NCBI GenBank assembly: GCA_005789565.1
Contig: SXXL01000039.1
Location: 1 to 58,598, forward strand
DNA from: Bacteroidota bacterium
Lineage (GTDB): Bacteria; Bacteroidota; Bacteroidia; Chitinophagales; Chitinophagaceae
Length of the DNA stretch: 58,598 bases
Direction: 5' to 3'
The translations under genes were made by a program, and so were the position numbers. Positions 1 to 9,491 of the stretch are shown here, in pieces. The notes beneath the pieces are model-generated. The model worked only from the letters and a program-made list of their open reading frames with translations, was not told the DNA's origin and did no database searches. Positions within the stretch are counted from its first letter, which is position 1. Every line of letters starts with the position of its first letter.

Positions 1-2493
1 GCCGGGATGAACCAATTCAAGGATTTTTTCCTGGGTAACCGTGTCCCCGATCACCGCCGCGTAGTCGATACCCAGAAATGTTTACGTGTCAGCGGCAAAC
101 ACAACGACCTCGAGGAGGTGGGGGTCGATACCTACCACCACACCATGTTCGAGATGCTCGGCAATTGGAGTTTCGGCGACTATTTCAAGAACGAGGCCAT
201 TGCCTGGAGCTGGGAATTGCTCACGGAGGTCTATAAGATCCCGACCGATAGGCTATATGCCACCGTGTTCGAAGGAGATGCCAAGGAAGGCCTTCCACCC
301 TCCTCCATCGCTTTGGCTAAATGGAAGCAGCTGTTACCCGAGGATCGGATCGTTTACGGAAATAAGAAAGATAATTTTTGGGAGATGGGCGATACCGGTC
401 CCTGCGGACCCTGCAGCGAGATCCATGTTGATTGTCGCCCGGACGAAGAAAGAAAGAAAATACCCGGACGCGACCTGGTGAACAAAGACCATCCGCAGGT
501 GATCGAGATCTGGAACAACGTATTCATCCAGTTCAATCGGAAGAAAGACGGATCGCTGGAACCGTTGCCCGCTACCCACGTCGATACGGGTATGGGACTC
601 GAACGGTTGGTGCGCGTATTACAAGGGAAATCTTCCAATTACGATACCGATATATTCTCCGGCACCATTCAGGCAACGGAGCGGATCACCGGTCGCACCT
701 ATGACGGCAGCGATACTCGGGAGGCGGTCGCGTTTCGGGTGATCGCCGATCACATTCGTGCGATTGGATTTACCATTGCCGACGGGCAACTGCCCGCCAA
801 CACCGGTGCCGGCTATGTGATCCGTCGGATCTTGCGTCGCGCCGTTCGGTATTACTATTCCTATTTGAGTTACCAAAAGCCCCTGCTACATCAACTGATC
901 CCCGTGCTGGCCAAACAATTCGAGTCCGTATTCCCCGAGTTGCAGCAGCAAGTCGATTTTGTCAGCAAAGTCGTTCGCGAGGAGGAGGAATCCTTCCTGC
1001 GCACCTTAGAGAAAGGATTGCGACGGATGGATGATATCCTGGGTTCGGCCCGCAAGGGAATGGTGGCTGGTAAAGACGCCTTCGAGTTGTACGATACCTA
1101 TGGGTTTCCGATCGACCTGACACGTCTGATCGCACAGGAGCATCAGCTTCAGGTGGATGAGTCCGGTTTCGAGCAGGAAATGAAACAGCAAAAAGACAGA
1201 AGCCGTGCGGCCGGTGCCATTGATGCGGAGGATTGGGTGGTACTCACGGAAGGGGGCAGTGTTTTTGTCGGATATGACTCGTTAATGACCGAGACCCGCA
1301 TCCGGAAATACCGAAAAGTTACGGCTAAGAGCAAAACGGCCTATCAGGTGGTGTTGGATCAAACGCCATTCTACGCGGAGAGTGGGGGACAGGTCGGAGA
1401 TCAGGGATGGCTTGTTGTTGGGGATAATAAATATGACGTCACGGATACCAAAAAAGACAATGATCTGATCATTCACTTTCTGACCGCTTTACCCGCTGAT
1501 CCTTCCCAACCGATGCAAGCCGTGGTGAATGCCGACCTGCGGTCGCTCACCACCGTACATCATTCGGCTACGCACTTGTTGCACAGTGCCCTTCGTCAGG
1601 TCTTGGGTACGCACGTGGCCCAGAAAGGCTCTTTGGTGAATGCCGATCAATTACGATTTGACTTTTCTCATTTTGCCAAAGTGACCGATGCAGAGGTAGA
1701 GCAGATCGAACAGCTTGTCAATCAAAAGATCCGGGAGAATGTTCCGGTCGTCATAAAATCTCTGCCGAAGGACGAGGCGATGAAACTGGGCGCGATGGCA
1801 TTGTTCGGGGAGAAATATGGCGATGTGGTACGGGTGGTGATCATGGACCCAAGCTATTCAGTGGAGCTTTGTGGCGGAACCCATGTGGGCTACACCGGTG
1901 AGTTGGGATTATTCAAGATCCTGTCGGAATCGGCAGTGGCCGCTGGCGTTCGGCGCGTAGAAGCCGTGAGCGGTGCTACGGCATTTGACTGGATGCAGGA
2001 GCAACATCGGTCGATGCGTTCGATCAAGGAAGTATTGAAAACACCGAACCCGCCCGTGAAGGCCATCGAGCAATTGCAGGAAGAACTGACACAGTTGCGG
2101 AAGCAAGTGGAGGCGATGGAGAGCAAGCAACTCCAGTCGCTCGTGCCGGATCTGGAGCGATCACTGCTACAGGAAAAGGGACGTTCTTATATTGGCTCAG
2201 TGGTAGAGGTTTCTTCAGCAGATGCGTTGAAAAAATTATGCAACGAATTGCGCAACCGCGGGGCGGACCGCTTGGTTGTGTTGACAGCCAAGGTGCAGGG
2301 CAAGGCTTCGGTCGCCGTGGGCATCAGCGATGCTTTGGTCAAGTCTGCCGGCCTGAACGCCGGAAAGATCATCAAGGAAACCGTTGCGCCGCTGATACAA
2401 GGCGGGGGTGGCGGGCAACCCGGTTTGGCAACAGCGGGCGGTCAGGATGTTTCCCGATTGGAGAAAGTGATCGAGTTGGTACGCGGACTTTAG
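1..2493 (+). CDS. alaS: Alanyl-tRNA synthetase, 5' end cut off by the window
   Basis: Charges tRNA-Ala with alanine and edits mischarged Ser/Gly. The frame is open from base 1; the first visible codons read AGMNQFKDFFLG, which in the family lies about 45 residues after the true start, so the ATG at base 7 is internal and the gene begins outside the window. The class II catalytic domain comes first, then the tRNA-binding region, then the editing domain with the zinc-binding HHSATHLLH motif (near base 1558) and CGGTH motif (near 1870). A coiled stretch follows, and the C-terminal DHHA1-like domain with a glycine-rich GGGGGQPG segment closes the protein. The 831 visible codons are complete at the C-terminus. 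Identity is certain from these motifs. Confidence 0.98.
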   Translation, partial: AGMNQFKDFFLGNRVPDHRRVVDTQKCLRVSGKHNDLEEVGVDTYHHTMFEMLGNWSFGDYFKNEAIAWSWELLTEVYKIPTDRLYATVFEGDAKEGLPPSSIALAKWKQLLPEDRIVYGNKKDNFWEMGDTGPCGPCSEIHVDCRPDEERKKIPGRDLVNKDHPQVIEIWNNVFIQFNRKKDGSLEPLPATHVDTGMGLERLVRVLQGKSSNYDTDIFSGTIQATERITGRTYDGSDTREAVAFRVIADHIRAIGFTIADGQLPANTGAGYVIRRILRRAVRYYYSYLSYQKPLLHQLIPVLAKQFESVFPELQQQVDFVSKVVREEEESFLRTLEKGLRRMDDILGSARKGMVAGKDAFELYDTYGFPIDLTRLIAQEHQLQVDESGFEQEMKQQKDRSRAAGAIDAEDWVVLTEGGSVFVGYDSLMTETRIRKYRKVTAKSKTAYQVVLDQTPFYAESGGQVGDQGWLVVGDNKYDVTDTKKDNDLIIHFLTALPADPSQPMQAVVNADLRSLTTVHHSATHLLHSALRQVLGTHVAQKGSLVNADQLRFDFSHFAKVTDAEVEQIEQLVNQKIRENVPVVIKSLPKDEAMKLGAMALFGEKYGDVVRVVIMDPSYSVELCGGTHVGYTGELGLFKILSESAVAAGVRRVEAVSGATAFDWMQEQHRSMRSIKEVLKTPNPPVKAIEQLQEELTQLRKQVEAMESKQLQSLVPDLERSLLQEKGRSYIGSVVEVSSADALKKLCNELRNRGADRLVVLTAKVQGKASVAVGISDALVKSAGLNAGKIIKETVAPLIQGGGGGQPGLATAGGQDVSRLEKVIELVRGL

Positions 2494-2517
2494 CCCCTTC
2501 TTTAACATTTATTATAG

Positions 2518-2541
2518 TATGTTACCTCATTGGGTAGCATA
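2518..2541 (+). terminator. Weak stem-loop after alaS
   Basis: TATGTTACC pairs with GGTAGCATA (9 bp including one G-U) around a 6-nt loop, 25 nt after the alaS stop. The following tract GTTTCGT is only moderately T-rich, so this is a possible but weak intrinsic terminator. Confidence 0.35.
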
Positions 2542-2570
2542 GTTTCGTATAATCTTTAAACCAACTCTTT

Positions 2571-3371
2571 ATGCGTATCAGTATTTTCATTTTTGTTGCT
2601 CTGGTGTCAGGGTTGATGAGCACTGCCCAAAAACCGATCGAGGGAAACGGTGAGGGTCGGGTGATCATCCGGGACGCCTCCGGAAAGGGCGTGAATCCCT
2701 TCGTGATCATCGATGGTAAGCCGGGCGGGGATCTTCAGTCGCTCAGTCCCGATCAAATCCTGAGTATGGATATTCTGAAAGGGAATGCTGCCACATCGCT
2801 TTATGGTTCGGACGGAAAGAATGGTGTGATCATCATCAAGACCCGGTCGGGATCCAGTACCGATACCTTGCCCATTGGCAATAAAAAAGTGGAGCGTATC
2901 GTCACGGTGAACAAGATCCTTAAATCGGATGGGACGAAAGATACCACTGTAATAATATCCGATTCCATAACCGTCAACGTGGATGGCAATCGGATCGAGA
3001 TCAATGGAATGCCATCCCTACACGGCGGCGAACGGATCGTACAGGGATTCCCTCTTCCTAATCTGGAGGGTGCATATTGGGAAGACCGATCAGCACTTAA
3101 AATCGGTGTGTCAGTTCAAGATTCCGAGGAGGGTAAGGGCGTATTGGTAACCACGGTGGTTTCGAATGGGGCCGCTGCCAAGTCGGGTATTCAGGTCAAT
3201 GACCGAATTGTATCGATCGATCAAAGACTTACGGATGATGTTGACGAATTAAAACGGGCCATTGGCGAAACCCGAAACAAGCGTTCGGTGATGATCAAAT
3301 TATTCAGGGGGAAGAAGGAGATCAATGTTGAATTGGTCTATCCCAAAGAATTAAAAAGAGCGGACCTCTGA
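2571..3371 (+). CDS. Secreted TonB-plug-like plus PDZ protein
   Basis: A 266-residue exported protein of unknown function. Residues 1-20 form a signal peptide ending in STAQ. Residues about 28-95 look like the plug domain of SusC-type receptors: FVIIDGKPGG, then LSPDQILSMDILKGNAAT, then LYGSDGKNGVIIIKTRSG, the usual order. There is no beta-barrel. A spacer with beta-strand character follows, and residues 176-258 form a PDZ domain (GVLVTTVVSNGAAAKSGIQV, DRIVSID). Plug-like modules without barrels occur in Bacteroidota, for example fused to M56/BlaR1-type peptidases, but a free periplasmic plug-PDZ protein is unusual. PDZ domains bind C-terminal peptides, so a role in sensing or scaffolding of envelope proteins is possible. 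The gene stands alone, followed by a strong bidirectional terminator. The fold calls are firm; the function is not known. Confidence 0.85.
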   Translation: MRISIFIFVALVSGLMSTAQKPIEGNGEGRVIIRDASGKGVNPFVIIDGKPGGDLQSLSPDQILSMDILKGNAATSLYGSDGKNGVIIIKTRSGSSTDTLPIGNKKVERIVTVNKILKSDGTKDTTVIISDSITVNVDGNRIEINGMPSLHGGERIVQGFPLPNLEGAYWEDRSALKIGVSVQDSEEGKGVLVTTVVSNGAAAKSGIQVNDRIVSIDQRLTDDVDELKRAIGETRNKRSVMIKLFRGKKEINVELVYPKELKRADL

Positions 3372-3390
3372 TCGTTTTTTGGTGAAAATA

Positions 3391-3417
3391 AAAGCCCCAA
3401 CATCGTTGGGGCTTTTT
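3391..3417. terminator. Bidirectional intrinsic terminator
   Basis: AAAGCCCCAAC pairs perfectly with GTTGGGGCTTT around an ATC loop, with A/T tracts on both sides. It sits between the convergent ends of the plug-PDZ gene and the TlpA-like gene and can serve both strands. Confidence 0.9.
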
Positions 3418-3424
3418 GATGGTT

Positions 3425-4603
3425 TTACTTTAATACTTCCTGCAGTTTTTTGGACAATTCGGGTCCGCGTAAGTTTTCGGCCACGACTTTTCCTTGCGGA
3501 TCGACCAGCACATTGTAGGGGATCCCTTCGATCCGGTATTGGGAAACGACCTCGCTATTCCAGAATTTCAGGTCGCTGACCTGAGTCCATTCCAGCTTAT
3601 CGTCTCGAATGGCTTGGAGCCAATCCTGTTTTCCATCTTCTCTGTCCAGGGAAACGCCTAGTACGGTGAAATTTTTATTCTTGAATCGCTGATAGGCGGC
3701 CACTACCGTCGGGTTTTCCATTCGGCAAGGCCGGCACCAACTGGCCCAGAAGTCGACCAGTACCCATTTTCCACGAAACGAATTCAGGGCGATGGGTTTT
3801 CCATTCGCATCGGGGAGCGTGAACTCGGGCGCGGATTGTCCGATCAATCCTTTACTTTTTTGAACCTCTTCCTCCAGTTTTCGTTGGAACGTGTTAAGGC
3901 CGTTGTGCTCGGGGAATCGGGCACTGAGTTTCACCAGTTGTTCCTGGATCTCTTCCAGCGTGAAGGGATTCATGCCAAATGCCGGATTGGAAGCGGCCCC
4001 TTGATAGAATCCCAGGATCAGCATGTACGTGCTGGGGGTTCTGGCTTGGTTGAGGGCGGAGTCTGTCTGAACCGACAAAGCTTTCGCTTGGGCAAGCATC
4101 TTCTCTTGAACGGGACGGATCAGGCTATCAGGTTTACCCAGCTTCAGTAGGGTATCCAGTCCGATACGGTTATTCATGATGGTACGCAGGCCATCGTTTA
4201 GGACAGAGGAGAAATCACGTATTTGTTGAGACGCTGTGGAGCCGTTGACAGTGTAGGTGGGATTTAATTGTCCGTCTACCCGTTCAAACTTGACGGTTAC
4301 GTTGACCTTTTTGCTATCGTTGACGACTACGAACAACGGATACGGTTGTTGTGCCGGGCGTACATAGTAGATTCTATCTTCCGCCGCCGGTGCATGCAGG
4401 GTGAATTTTCCGGATTTATCCGGACGAACCGAATCTACCACGGTGGGCCGGTTGGTTTCCATCGGAACCTCTTCCAAGTACAGCAGTTCGAACGTGGTGT
4501 CCTGTAGGGATCCCTCTAAACGAAAGCCCTGGTTTCCGGATTTGCCTGAGGTGCAGGCTTGTAGTAGCAGGACAATCAAGGCGAGGGATAGAAAACGTGT
4601 CAT
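3425..4603 (-). CDS. TlpA-like thiol-disulfide oxidoreductase lipoprotein
   Basis: A 392-residue envelope lipoprotein. The signal peptide ends in the lipobox LLLQAC (lipidated Cys17). Residues about 27-130 resemble the DUF4369 domain common in Bacteroidota redoxins. A helical middle follows, then from about residue 255 an AhpC/TSA-thioredoxin fold with the active site WCRPC (Cys290 and Cys293) and the cis-Pro loop GIPYNVLVD. Proteins with this layout reduce or isomerise disulfides of exported proteins, or take part in cytochrome maturation and oxidative-stress protection. The gene is transcribed from its own region; a near-match -7 box, TACCTTTA, lies 14 to 21 nt upstream of the ATG. It is separated from the upstream susD by a strong terminator, so it is probably not part of the SusCD operon. 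The specific partner cannot be read from the sequence. Confidence 0.92.
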   Translation of the reverse strand: MTRFLSLALIVLLLQACTSGKSGNQGFRLEGSLQDTTFELLYLEEVPMETNRPTVVDSVRPDKSGKFTLHAPAAEDRIYYVRPAQQPYPLFVVVNDSKKVNVTVKFERVDGQLNPTYTVNGSTASQQIRDFSSVLNDGLRTIMNNRIGLDTLLKLGKPDSLIRPVQEKMLAQAKALSVQTDSALNQARTPSTYMLILGFYQGAASNPAFGMNPFTLEEIQEQLVKLSARFPEHNGLNTFQRKLEEEVQKSKGLIGQSAPEFTLPDANGKPIALNSFRGKWVLVDFWASWCRPCRMENPTVVAAYQRFKNKNFTVLGVSLDREDGKQDWLQAIRDDKLEWTQVSDLKFWNSEVVSQYRIEGIPYNVLVDPQGKVVAENLRGPELSKKLQEVLK

Positions 4604-4635
4604 AGGTGCGGAGTTATGTCTCTGTAAAGGTAGTA

Positions 4636-4664
4636 AAGAAAAACCCCGGCGTGGGCCGGGGTTT
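4636..4664 (-). terminator. Intrinsic terminator of the susCD operon
   Basis: On the minus strand AAACCCCGGC pairs with GCCGGGGTTT (10 bp) around a 4-nt loop, followed by a T-run (TTTTTCTTT). It lies 32 nt past the susD stop codon. Confidence 0.88.
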
Positions 4665-4665
4665 T

Positions 4666-4700
4666 AGTTCAGAGTTCAGAGTTCGGAGTTCGGTGTTAGT
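4666..4700 (-). repeat. Heptanucleotide array at the susD stop codon
   Basis: Plus-strand units AGTTCAG, AGTTCAG, AGTTCGG, AGTTCGG (4666-4693) are followed in register by the degenerate unit TGTTAGT, which contains the susD stop codon (4696-4698). The array fills the space between stop codon and terminator, so it is transcribed as the 3' UTR. Related arrays occur at 21783 and 24983. Confidence 0.8.
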
Positions 4701-6300
4701 ACCCGGGGTTTTGGGATACGATCGGGTTCTGGATGATCTCGTTGGCAGGGATCGGCCAGATGAAGCGATAATCTCCGTAGGGGATACCAGCTTGACCCGG
4801 TGTGTATGGAAGACCACAGCCATACATCGCCAATCCTTGTGCACCGTTCACTGCCTTGGCGGGAATGCCACCGGTGGTGAAATCAGTTTCTTGTGACAGG
4901 CGAGAAATATCAGCCCAGCGTTTGCCTTCGCAAAGGAACTCGATGCGGCGCTCCAGCAAGATGGCGCGGATCAGGGCAATTCTATCTGCAAAGTCGGTCG
5001 CCAGATACTGCATGGTGGCAGGCGTTGGCAACGCGCGGTTACGGACGGTGTTCAGCAGATCGATGGCGCGCTGCGATACGCCCGTGGCCAAACGTGCTTC
5101 GGCCTCGGCTTGCATCAGCAGTACTTCCGCATAGCGGACTTGGGGAGCGAAATCAGAGCGACCGACATAGTCGCGGTATTTGTTCGTGAAGAAGCTGGCG
5201 CCTCCGTTGGCATTGGTACCACTTACATACAGCAGCGTACGACGCAGGTCGTCGCAACGCCAGCCGCTATTGTTCCAAAGAATAGGGGAGATGGCAACCA
5301 GTCCGCGGGCCCCCAGGTTAGCAGCACCGAGCATGGCGGGCAACGCACCGTTCACACCGGTATTGTCCAGCGCATCGTTTCTGACCGAGAAGATGCTTTC
5401 AGAAGAACTGTTGTTGGCAAAGGGACCATCCGGCGCGGCGGTCAGTGCCCAGGAACCGATCGGAGAAACCACTGAGGTGGGAGCCAGAGGGTTTACGGTA
5501 CCAGGAACGAGCTTGTCACCTTCTGTTTTCACAGCCGCCCAATTGCCCATATGCATGTGCAAGCGCATTTTCAATGCGATGGCAGCAGCTTTGGTTGCTC
5601 GAACGGTGCGGGCGTTGCCGGTAGTGATGGCAGCCATGTTGGTTTCTGCAAAATCCAGGTCGCGCAACATACGACGATAAACGGTATCGCTCACAGCGCG
5701 GGGCAGGTTACGAACCTGGTCTACGGTGGAGGGCACGTTCACCGCGAAATCACGGTAAGGCACACCCACTTGCGTTCCGTTTCCATCGCGGTAGGGACGC
5801 GCCCAGTGGATCATCAGTTCGTGGTGTGCGAAGGCGCGCAGGAAGCGGCACTCAGCTTCGAACTGCAGGGCAGTAGCTGTAGAAATGGCACCGCGAGAGC
5901 CGGCACCCCGGAACCCATCGATACATACGTTGGCTTTATTGATCAGGGCATAGAGCGAGTTCCAGTGGCCTTCCCCGTTCGCATAGGTGGCGTTGTAGGT
6001 AGCTTGGTAGGTGATCTGGTAGAAAGCCGCGATGTTGATCACGTCTTCACCTCGTGCATCACCTTGTTCGATGTTGGCGGCTCCAAAAGGATATCCGCGT
6101 ACGGCGCCAAAATAATCTCCGCTCTGGGCGGCATCATACACGCCGTACAGGGAGGTGAGACATTTGTCCGCATTGCTGAACGCTACATCCACCGCAACCG
6201 AGGTGTAGGGCTGCAGGTCCAGCGCCTTCTTGCATCCGGAGAGCAGTGCTACGGAGAGCACCGAGATCACCAGAAAGTTCAATTTATTTTTCATATTCAT
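4696..6300 (-). CDS. SusD/RagB-family nutrient-binding lipoprotein
   Basis: A 534-residue surface lipoprotein that acts as the lid of the SusC transporter encoded just upstream. The lipobox LLSGC places the lipidated Cys at residue 23. The N-terminal region (LDLQPYTSVAVDVAFSNADK) and the helical TPR-like core with RFLRAFAHHELMIHW match the SusD family. The C-terminal region shows the typical RYAEVLLMQAEAEAR and ERRIEFLCEGKRWADISR motifs and ends in WPIPANEI. The gap to susC is 21 nt, so the two are cotranscribed. There is no glycoside hydrolase, peptidase or sulfatase beside the pair, so the ligand cannot be guessed. An alternative start at the second Met (third codon) is possible. Confidence 0.96.
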   Translation of the reverse strand: MNMKNKLNFLVISVLSVALLSGCKKALDLQPYTSVAVDVAFSNADKCLTSLYGVYDAAQSGDYFGAVRGYPFGAANIEQGDARGEDVINIAAFYQITYQATYNATYANGEGHWNSLYALINKANVCIDGFRGAGSRGAISTATALQFEAECRFLRAFAHHELMIHWARPYRDGNGTQVGVPYRDFAVNVPSTVDQVRNLPRAVSDTVYRRMLRDLDFAETNMAAITTGNARTVRATKAAAIALKMRLHMHMGNWAAVKTEGDKLVPGTVNPLAPTSVVSPIGSWALTAAPDGPFANNSSSESIFSVRNDALDNTGVNGALPAMLGAANLGARGLVAISPILWNNSGWRCDDLRRTLLYVSGTNANGGASFFTNKYRDYVGRSDFAPQVRYAEVLLMQAEAEARLATGVSQRAIDLLNTVRNRALPTPATMQYLATDFADRIALIRAILLERRIEFLCEGKRWADISRLSQETDFTTGGIPAKAVNGAQGLAMYGCGLPYTPGQAGIPYGDYRFIWPIPANEIIQNPIVSQNPGY

Positions 6301-6321
6301 TCGTTTAGTGGTTTTGCAGAA

Positions 6322-9300
6322 TTAGAATCCAACGTTCATGCCAAAGGAGATGGTGCGGATCTGGGGGGATACGCTGGCGTCGATACCACCCGCGGTGACG
6401 TTATCCGGATCGGCGCCGCTGTACTTAGACCATACATGGAGGTTTTGTCCCTGTACGAAGAAGCGAACGCTTTCAATATATCCTTTGGAAACACGGCTAA
6501 CCACATCCCGATCCATGGTGTAGTTGATCACCAGGTTCTGCAGACGGAGGTAGTTTCCGCTCTCGACGAAACGAGAGTTGGCTATGCTGTTCTGATTCAC
6601 GTTGTTGCTCAGACCCCAGTACAAGCGCGGAACATCGGTTACGTCACCGGGTTTGGTCCAACGACGCAGGATAGCCTTGCCGTTGTTGTGGATGCTCTGG
6701 CTGAACAGGGCTTCCTGGGCGGTGGTGTTCATGATCTGGTTGCCACCGGAGTAGCGAAGCATCACCTCAACACTGAATTGCTTGTAGCGGAAGTTGTTGG
6801 TCCAGGCACCGAAATACGTTGGGATGCCTTGTCCCAGGTTCTGGCGATCGGCAAAGCCCATGGTCGTGGCATTGGCCGGAAGCAGACTTCCGTCGTTGGG
6901 TCCGTTCACGAAATAATAAAGTCCGTTTTCCACGTTGTGGGTAACCAACTTACCATCGGCCTTGTAATACATCGGGAAACCGTTAGCGGTGTTCACGCCG
7001 GCGTATTGATAACCGTGGATGATGTTGATGGGATCACCCACCCGGATCAGGTTGTAGGAGCCGTTCTGGATGTACGGAACCGGATTTCCGTTGATTGAGT
7101 AGAGTTTGGTGATCTTGTTCTTGACGTTCGAGTAGTTGAAGTTCATATCCCATCCCCAATCTTTTTGACGAACGACCGACAGGTCGATCGAGAACTCCGT
7201 ACCGCGGTTCTGCAGGGTACCGATGTTCTGAGAGATGGAGTTGCCCGGGATACCGGCACTGGGAGGTGTGGGTACCGCGAGAACGAGGTTATCAACGTCG
7301 TTGAGGAACCAGTCGAAGGTCATGTTCACGCGACCCTTGAACATGCCGATCTCCACGCCGAAATCATACTTGGAACTGGTCTCCCACTGGAGGGCGGGGT
7401 TTCCGATGAAGTTGAGGGCGATACCGTTGATGTTTCCATAGGGGGCCGGACCGAAAGTGGCCGACAAGAAGGGGAAACCACCGAGGGTGTTACCCACCTT
7501 GGCGTACGAATATTTCAATTTAACATCGGTAAAGGTCTTGGTCAGGAAAGCACTGTTTTTCCAGATGGTCTCCTCGGAGGGGCGCCATCCCACGGAGATA
7601 CCGGGGAAGCTACCATAGCGCTTGTCTTTAGCCAGCGAGCTCTGTCCGTCGCGACGAACCGATGCTTGCAGGAAGTAGCGATTCTTGTAATCGTAGTTGA
7701 TACGACCAAAGAGCGACTCGAAACCGGAACGAGAGTAGCTACCACCGATCTGTTGAGTAGAGGCTGTACCAGAGATCAGGTTCTCTTTCAAGAAGAACAG
7801 GTCGATGATGGTTTGTCCGGTTACCGAAATGAATTTGTTGGTCTGCTTTTGTACTTCATGACCGGCGGTCATGTAGAAGGTGTGACCACCTTTGATCTTG
7901 AAGTTGTAGTTGAAGTAGTTCTGCCAAACGGTGCGCAGAATGTTCTGGTTGGCGTTGTAGGCAATACCACCCGAGCTGTAACCATCGCCGTGACGGGGAT
8001 CCAGGCTCTGGAAGCTGTAGTCGTTGAACCAGTCGGCCGACAACACGGTGCGGAATTTCAACCGGTTGGTGAAGGAAAGCTCCGCGAAAGAGTTATTGAT
8101 GATGCGCATCTTCTCGGACGCGTACTTATTCTGCGTGAGCGTAAAGGCTACGTTGGTGAAGTTGTCATCCACCCCTTGCAGGTTCGGACCTACCGGGATC
8201 GCATTGGCAGCGGGGAAGCTGACGTTGAAACCACCCGGACCATTCACGTTGTACGGGTTGACGTTCGGCAGCAAACGCAACGCAGAAGCGATCGATCCGC
8301 TGAGTGCATTGGATCCGTTGTTCTGGTCGCCATCATCCTGGCGGCTTACCGTCAGGTTATTTCCCAACTTCAGGAAGCTGTTCACTTCATGCTCCAGGTT
8401 GGTACGTATACGGAAAGCTTTATTGAAGTTGCTGATGATCACCCCTTGCTGCTTGGAGTAGTTCGCAGAAAAGAAGTAGCTGGTCTTGGCTGTACCACCC
8501 TGATAGCTCAGGTTATGGGTTTGCACCAGCGCATTGTTGATTAGCGCGATGGCCTGCCAATCGGTATTCACGCCACCGGGATTCACGCCGGCGCGGGGTG
8601 CTTGACCACGGTTCGCCAGCTTCTCGTTGGTGATGGTTACAAACTCATCTGCATTCAGCAGGTCGAAGCGCTTCAGCGTGTTGCTGAAACCCATGGTCAT
8701 GTCGTAGGAGACCTTGGCTCGGCCCTTGGAGCCTTTCTTGGTGGTGATCATGATCACCCCGGCAGCCGCACGAGAACCGAAGATCGCGGTGGCCGAACCA
8801 TCCTTCAATACTTCGATGCTTTCAATGTCGGCCGGGTTGATATCGCCCAACGCGTTGGAGTTGGTTGTAGCGGCGAGGTTACCGGAAATGATGGGTACAC
8901 CATCCACTACAAACAGCGGAGCAGTAGATTGATTGATCGAGTTGATACCGCGGATGAAGATCCGGGCGGGTTGGTTCACCAGTCCGCTGGAGTTGGTCAC
9001 CTGTACACCCGTTGCCCGGCCGGCCAATTGCTTGTCCACCGACGGTGTAACCAGGTTGGCGAACTCTTTCGCATCGATCTTGGAGGCGGATCCGGTAAAG
9101 GCTTTTTTCTGCTGAGTACCGTATCCAACCACCACCACCTCTTCCATCATTTTTTCCTCACCCTGCAGCGAGGCATTGATGACGGACAGGTTGCCGATGT
9201 TGAACTCCTGCGCGATCATGTCGACCGAGGAGATCACCAACACCTGCGCATTGGCAGGTAGGTTCAGGCTATAGGTTCCATCGGTTTTGGTCGTGGTACC

Positions 9301-9450
9301 GGACGACGTTCCTTTCACCACCACGGATGCGTTGGCAACCGGGTTGCCTTTGTCATCAGTCACCTTACCGGTAAGGGTTCGTTGGGCCATTGCAGGCGCC
9401 ATGGCGAACACAACTCCCAATAGGAGCAGATACAGTTTTCTCATGTGCAT
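6322..9450 (-). CDS. SusC/RagA-family TonB-dependent transporter
   Basis: A 1042-residue outer-membrane protein that imports a bulky nutrient with energy from TonB. The signal peptide ends at APAMAQ (about residue 23). Next come a CarboxypepD_reg-like domain (about 24-100), the linker with EEVVVVGYGTQQKK, the plug (about 115-240; PLFVVDGVPI, IESIEVLKDGSATAIFG, GVIMITTKKG) and a 22-strand barrel ending in ISFGMNVGF. The N-terminal extension is the plain SusC type; there is no STN domain, so signalling to an anti-sigma factor is not expected. The 5' region is unusual: an intrinsic-terminator-like hairpin ends only about 20 nt before the start codon. The second Met (codon 3) is an equally good start. 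Confidence 0.97.
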   Translation of the reverse strand: MHMRKLYLLLLGVVFAMAPAMAQRTLTGKVTDDKGNPVANASVVVKGTSSGTTTKTDGTYSLNLPANAQVLVISSVDMIAQEFNIGNLSVINASLQGEEKMMEEVVVVGYGTQQKKAFTGSASKIDAKEFANLVTPSVDKQLAGRATGVQVTNSSGLVNQPARIFIRGINSINQSTAPLFVVDGVPIISGNLAATTNSNALGDINPADIESIEVLKDGSATAIFGSRAAAGVIMITTKKGSKGRAKVSYDMTMGFSNTLKRFDLLNADEFVTITNEKLANRGQAPRAGVNPGGVNTDWQAIALINNALVQTHNLSYQGGTAKTSYFFSANYSKQQGVIISNFNKAFRIRTNLEHEVNSFLKLGNNLTVSRQDDGDQNNGSNALSGSIASALRLLPNVNPYNVNGPGGFNVSFPAANAIPVGPNLQGVDDNFTNVAFTLTQNKYASEKMRIINNSFAELSFTNRLKFRTVLSADWFNDYSFQSLDPRHGDGYSSGGIAYNANQNILRTVWQNYFNYNFKIKGGHTFYMTAGHEVQKQTNKFISVTGQTIIDLFFLKENLISGTASTQQIGGSYSRSGFESLFGRINYDYKNRYFLQASVRRDGQSSLAKDKRYGSFPGISVGWRPSEETIWKNSAFLTKTFTDVKLKYSYAKVGNTLGGFPFLSATFGPAPYGNINGIALNFIGNPALQWETSSKYDFGVEIGMFKGRVNMTFDWFLNDVDNLVLAVPTPPSAGIPGNSISQNIGTLQNRGTEFSIDLSVVRQKDWGWDMNFNYSNVKNKITKLYSINGNPVPYIQNGSYNLIRVGDPINIIHGYQYAGVNTANGFPMYYKADGKLVTHNVENGLYYFVNGPNDGSLLPANATTMGFADRQNLGQGIPTYFGAWTNNFRYKQFSVEVMLRYSGGNQIMNTTAQEALFSQSIHNNGKAILRRWTKPGDVTDVPRLYWGLSNNVNQNSIANSRFVESGNYLRLQNLVINYTMDRDVVSRVSKGYIESVRFFVQGQNLHVWSKYSGADPDNVTAGGIDASVSPQIRTISFGMNVGF

Positions 9451-9470
9451 GTTAGTTTTTGTAGATTTCG

Positions 9471-9491
9471 AAAAAGCCCGTTTGTACGGGC
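9471..9491 (-). terminator. Terminator-like hairpin in the susC leader
   Basis: On the minus strand GCCCGT pairs with ACGGGC around ACAA, followed by TTTTT. It lies 107 nt after the RND exporter stop and only 20 nt before the susC ATG. That is too close for a promoter to fit in between, so susC mRNA either reads through it or it acts as an attenuator. Confidence 0.7.

Noticed and set aside
5551-8544. Long open frames of 459 and 515 codons on the plus strand opposite susD and susC
   Set aside because: They are shadows of the SusC/SusD genes in a G+C-rich region: low-complexity, Val/Gly/His-rich, no domain, no promoter, while the minus-strand proteins are clear family members.
4696-9450. Polysaccharide utilisation locus
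   Set aside because: There is a SusC/SusD pair but no glycoside hydrolase, lyase, sulfatase or regulator beside it, so the term is not supported.
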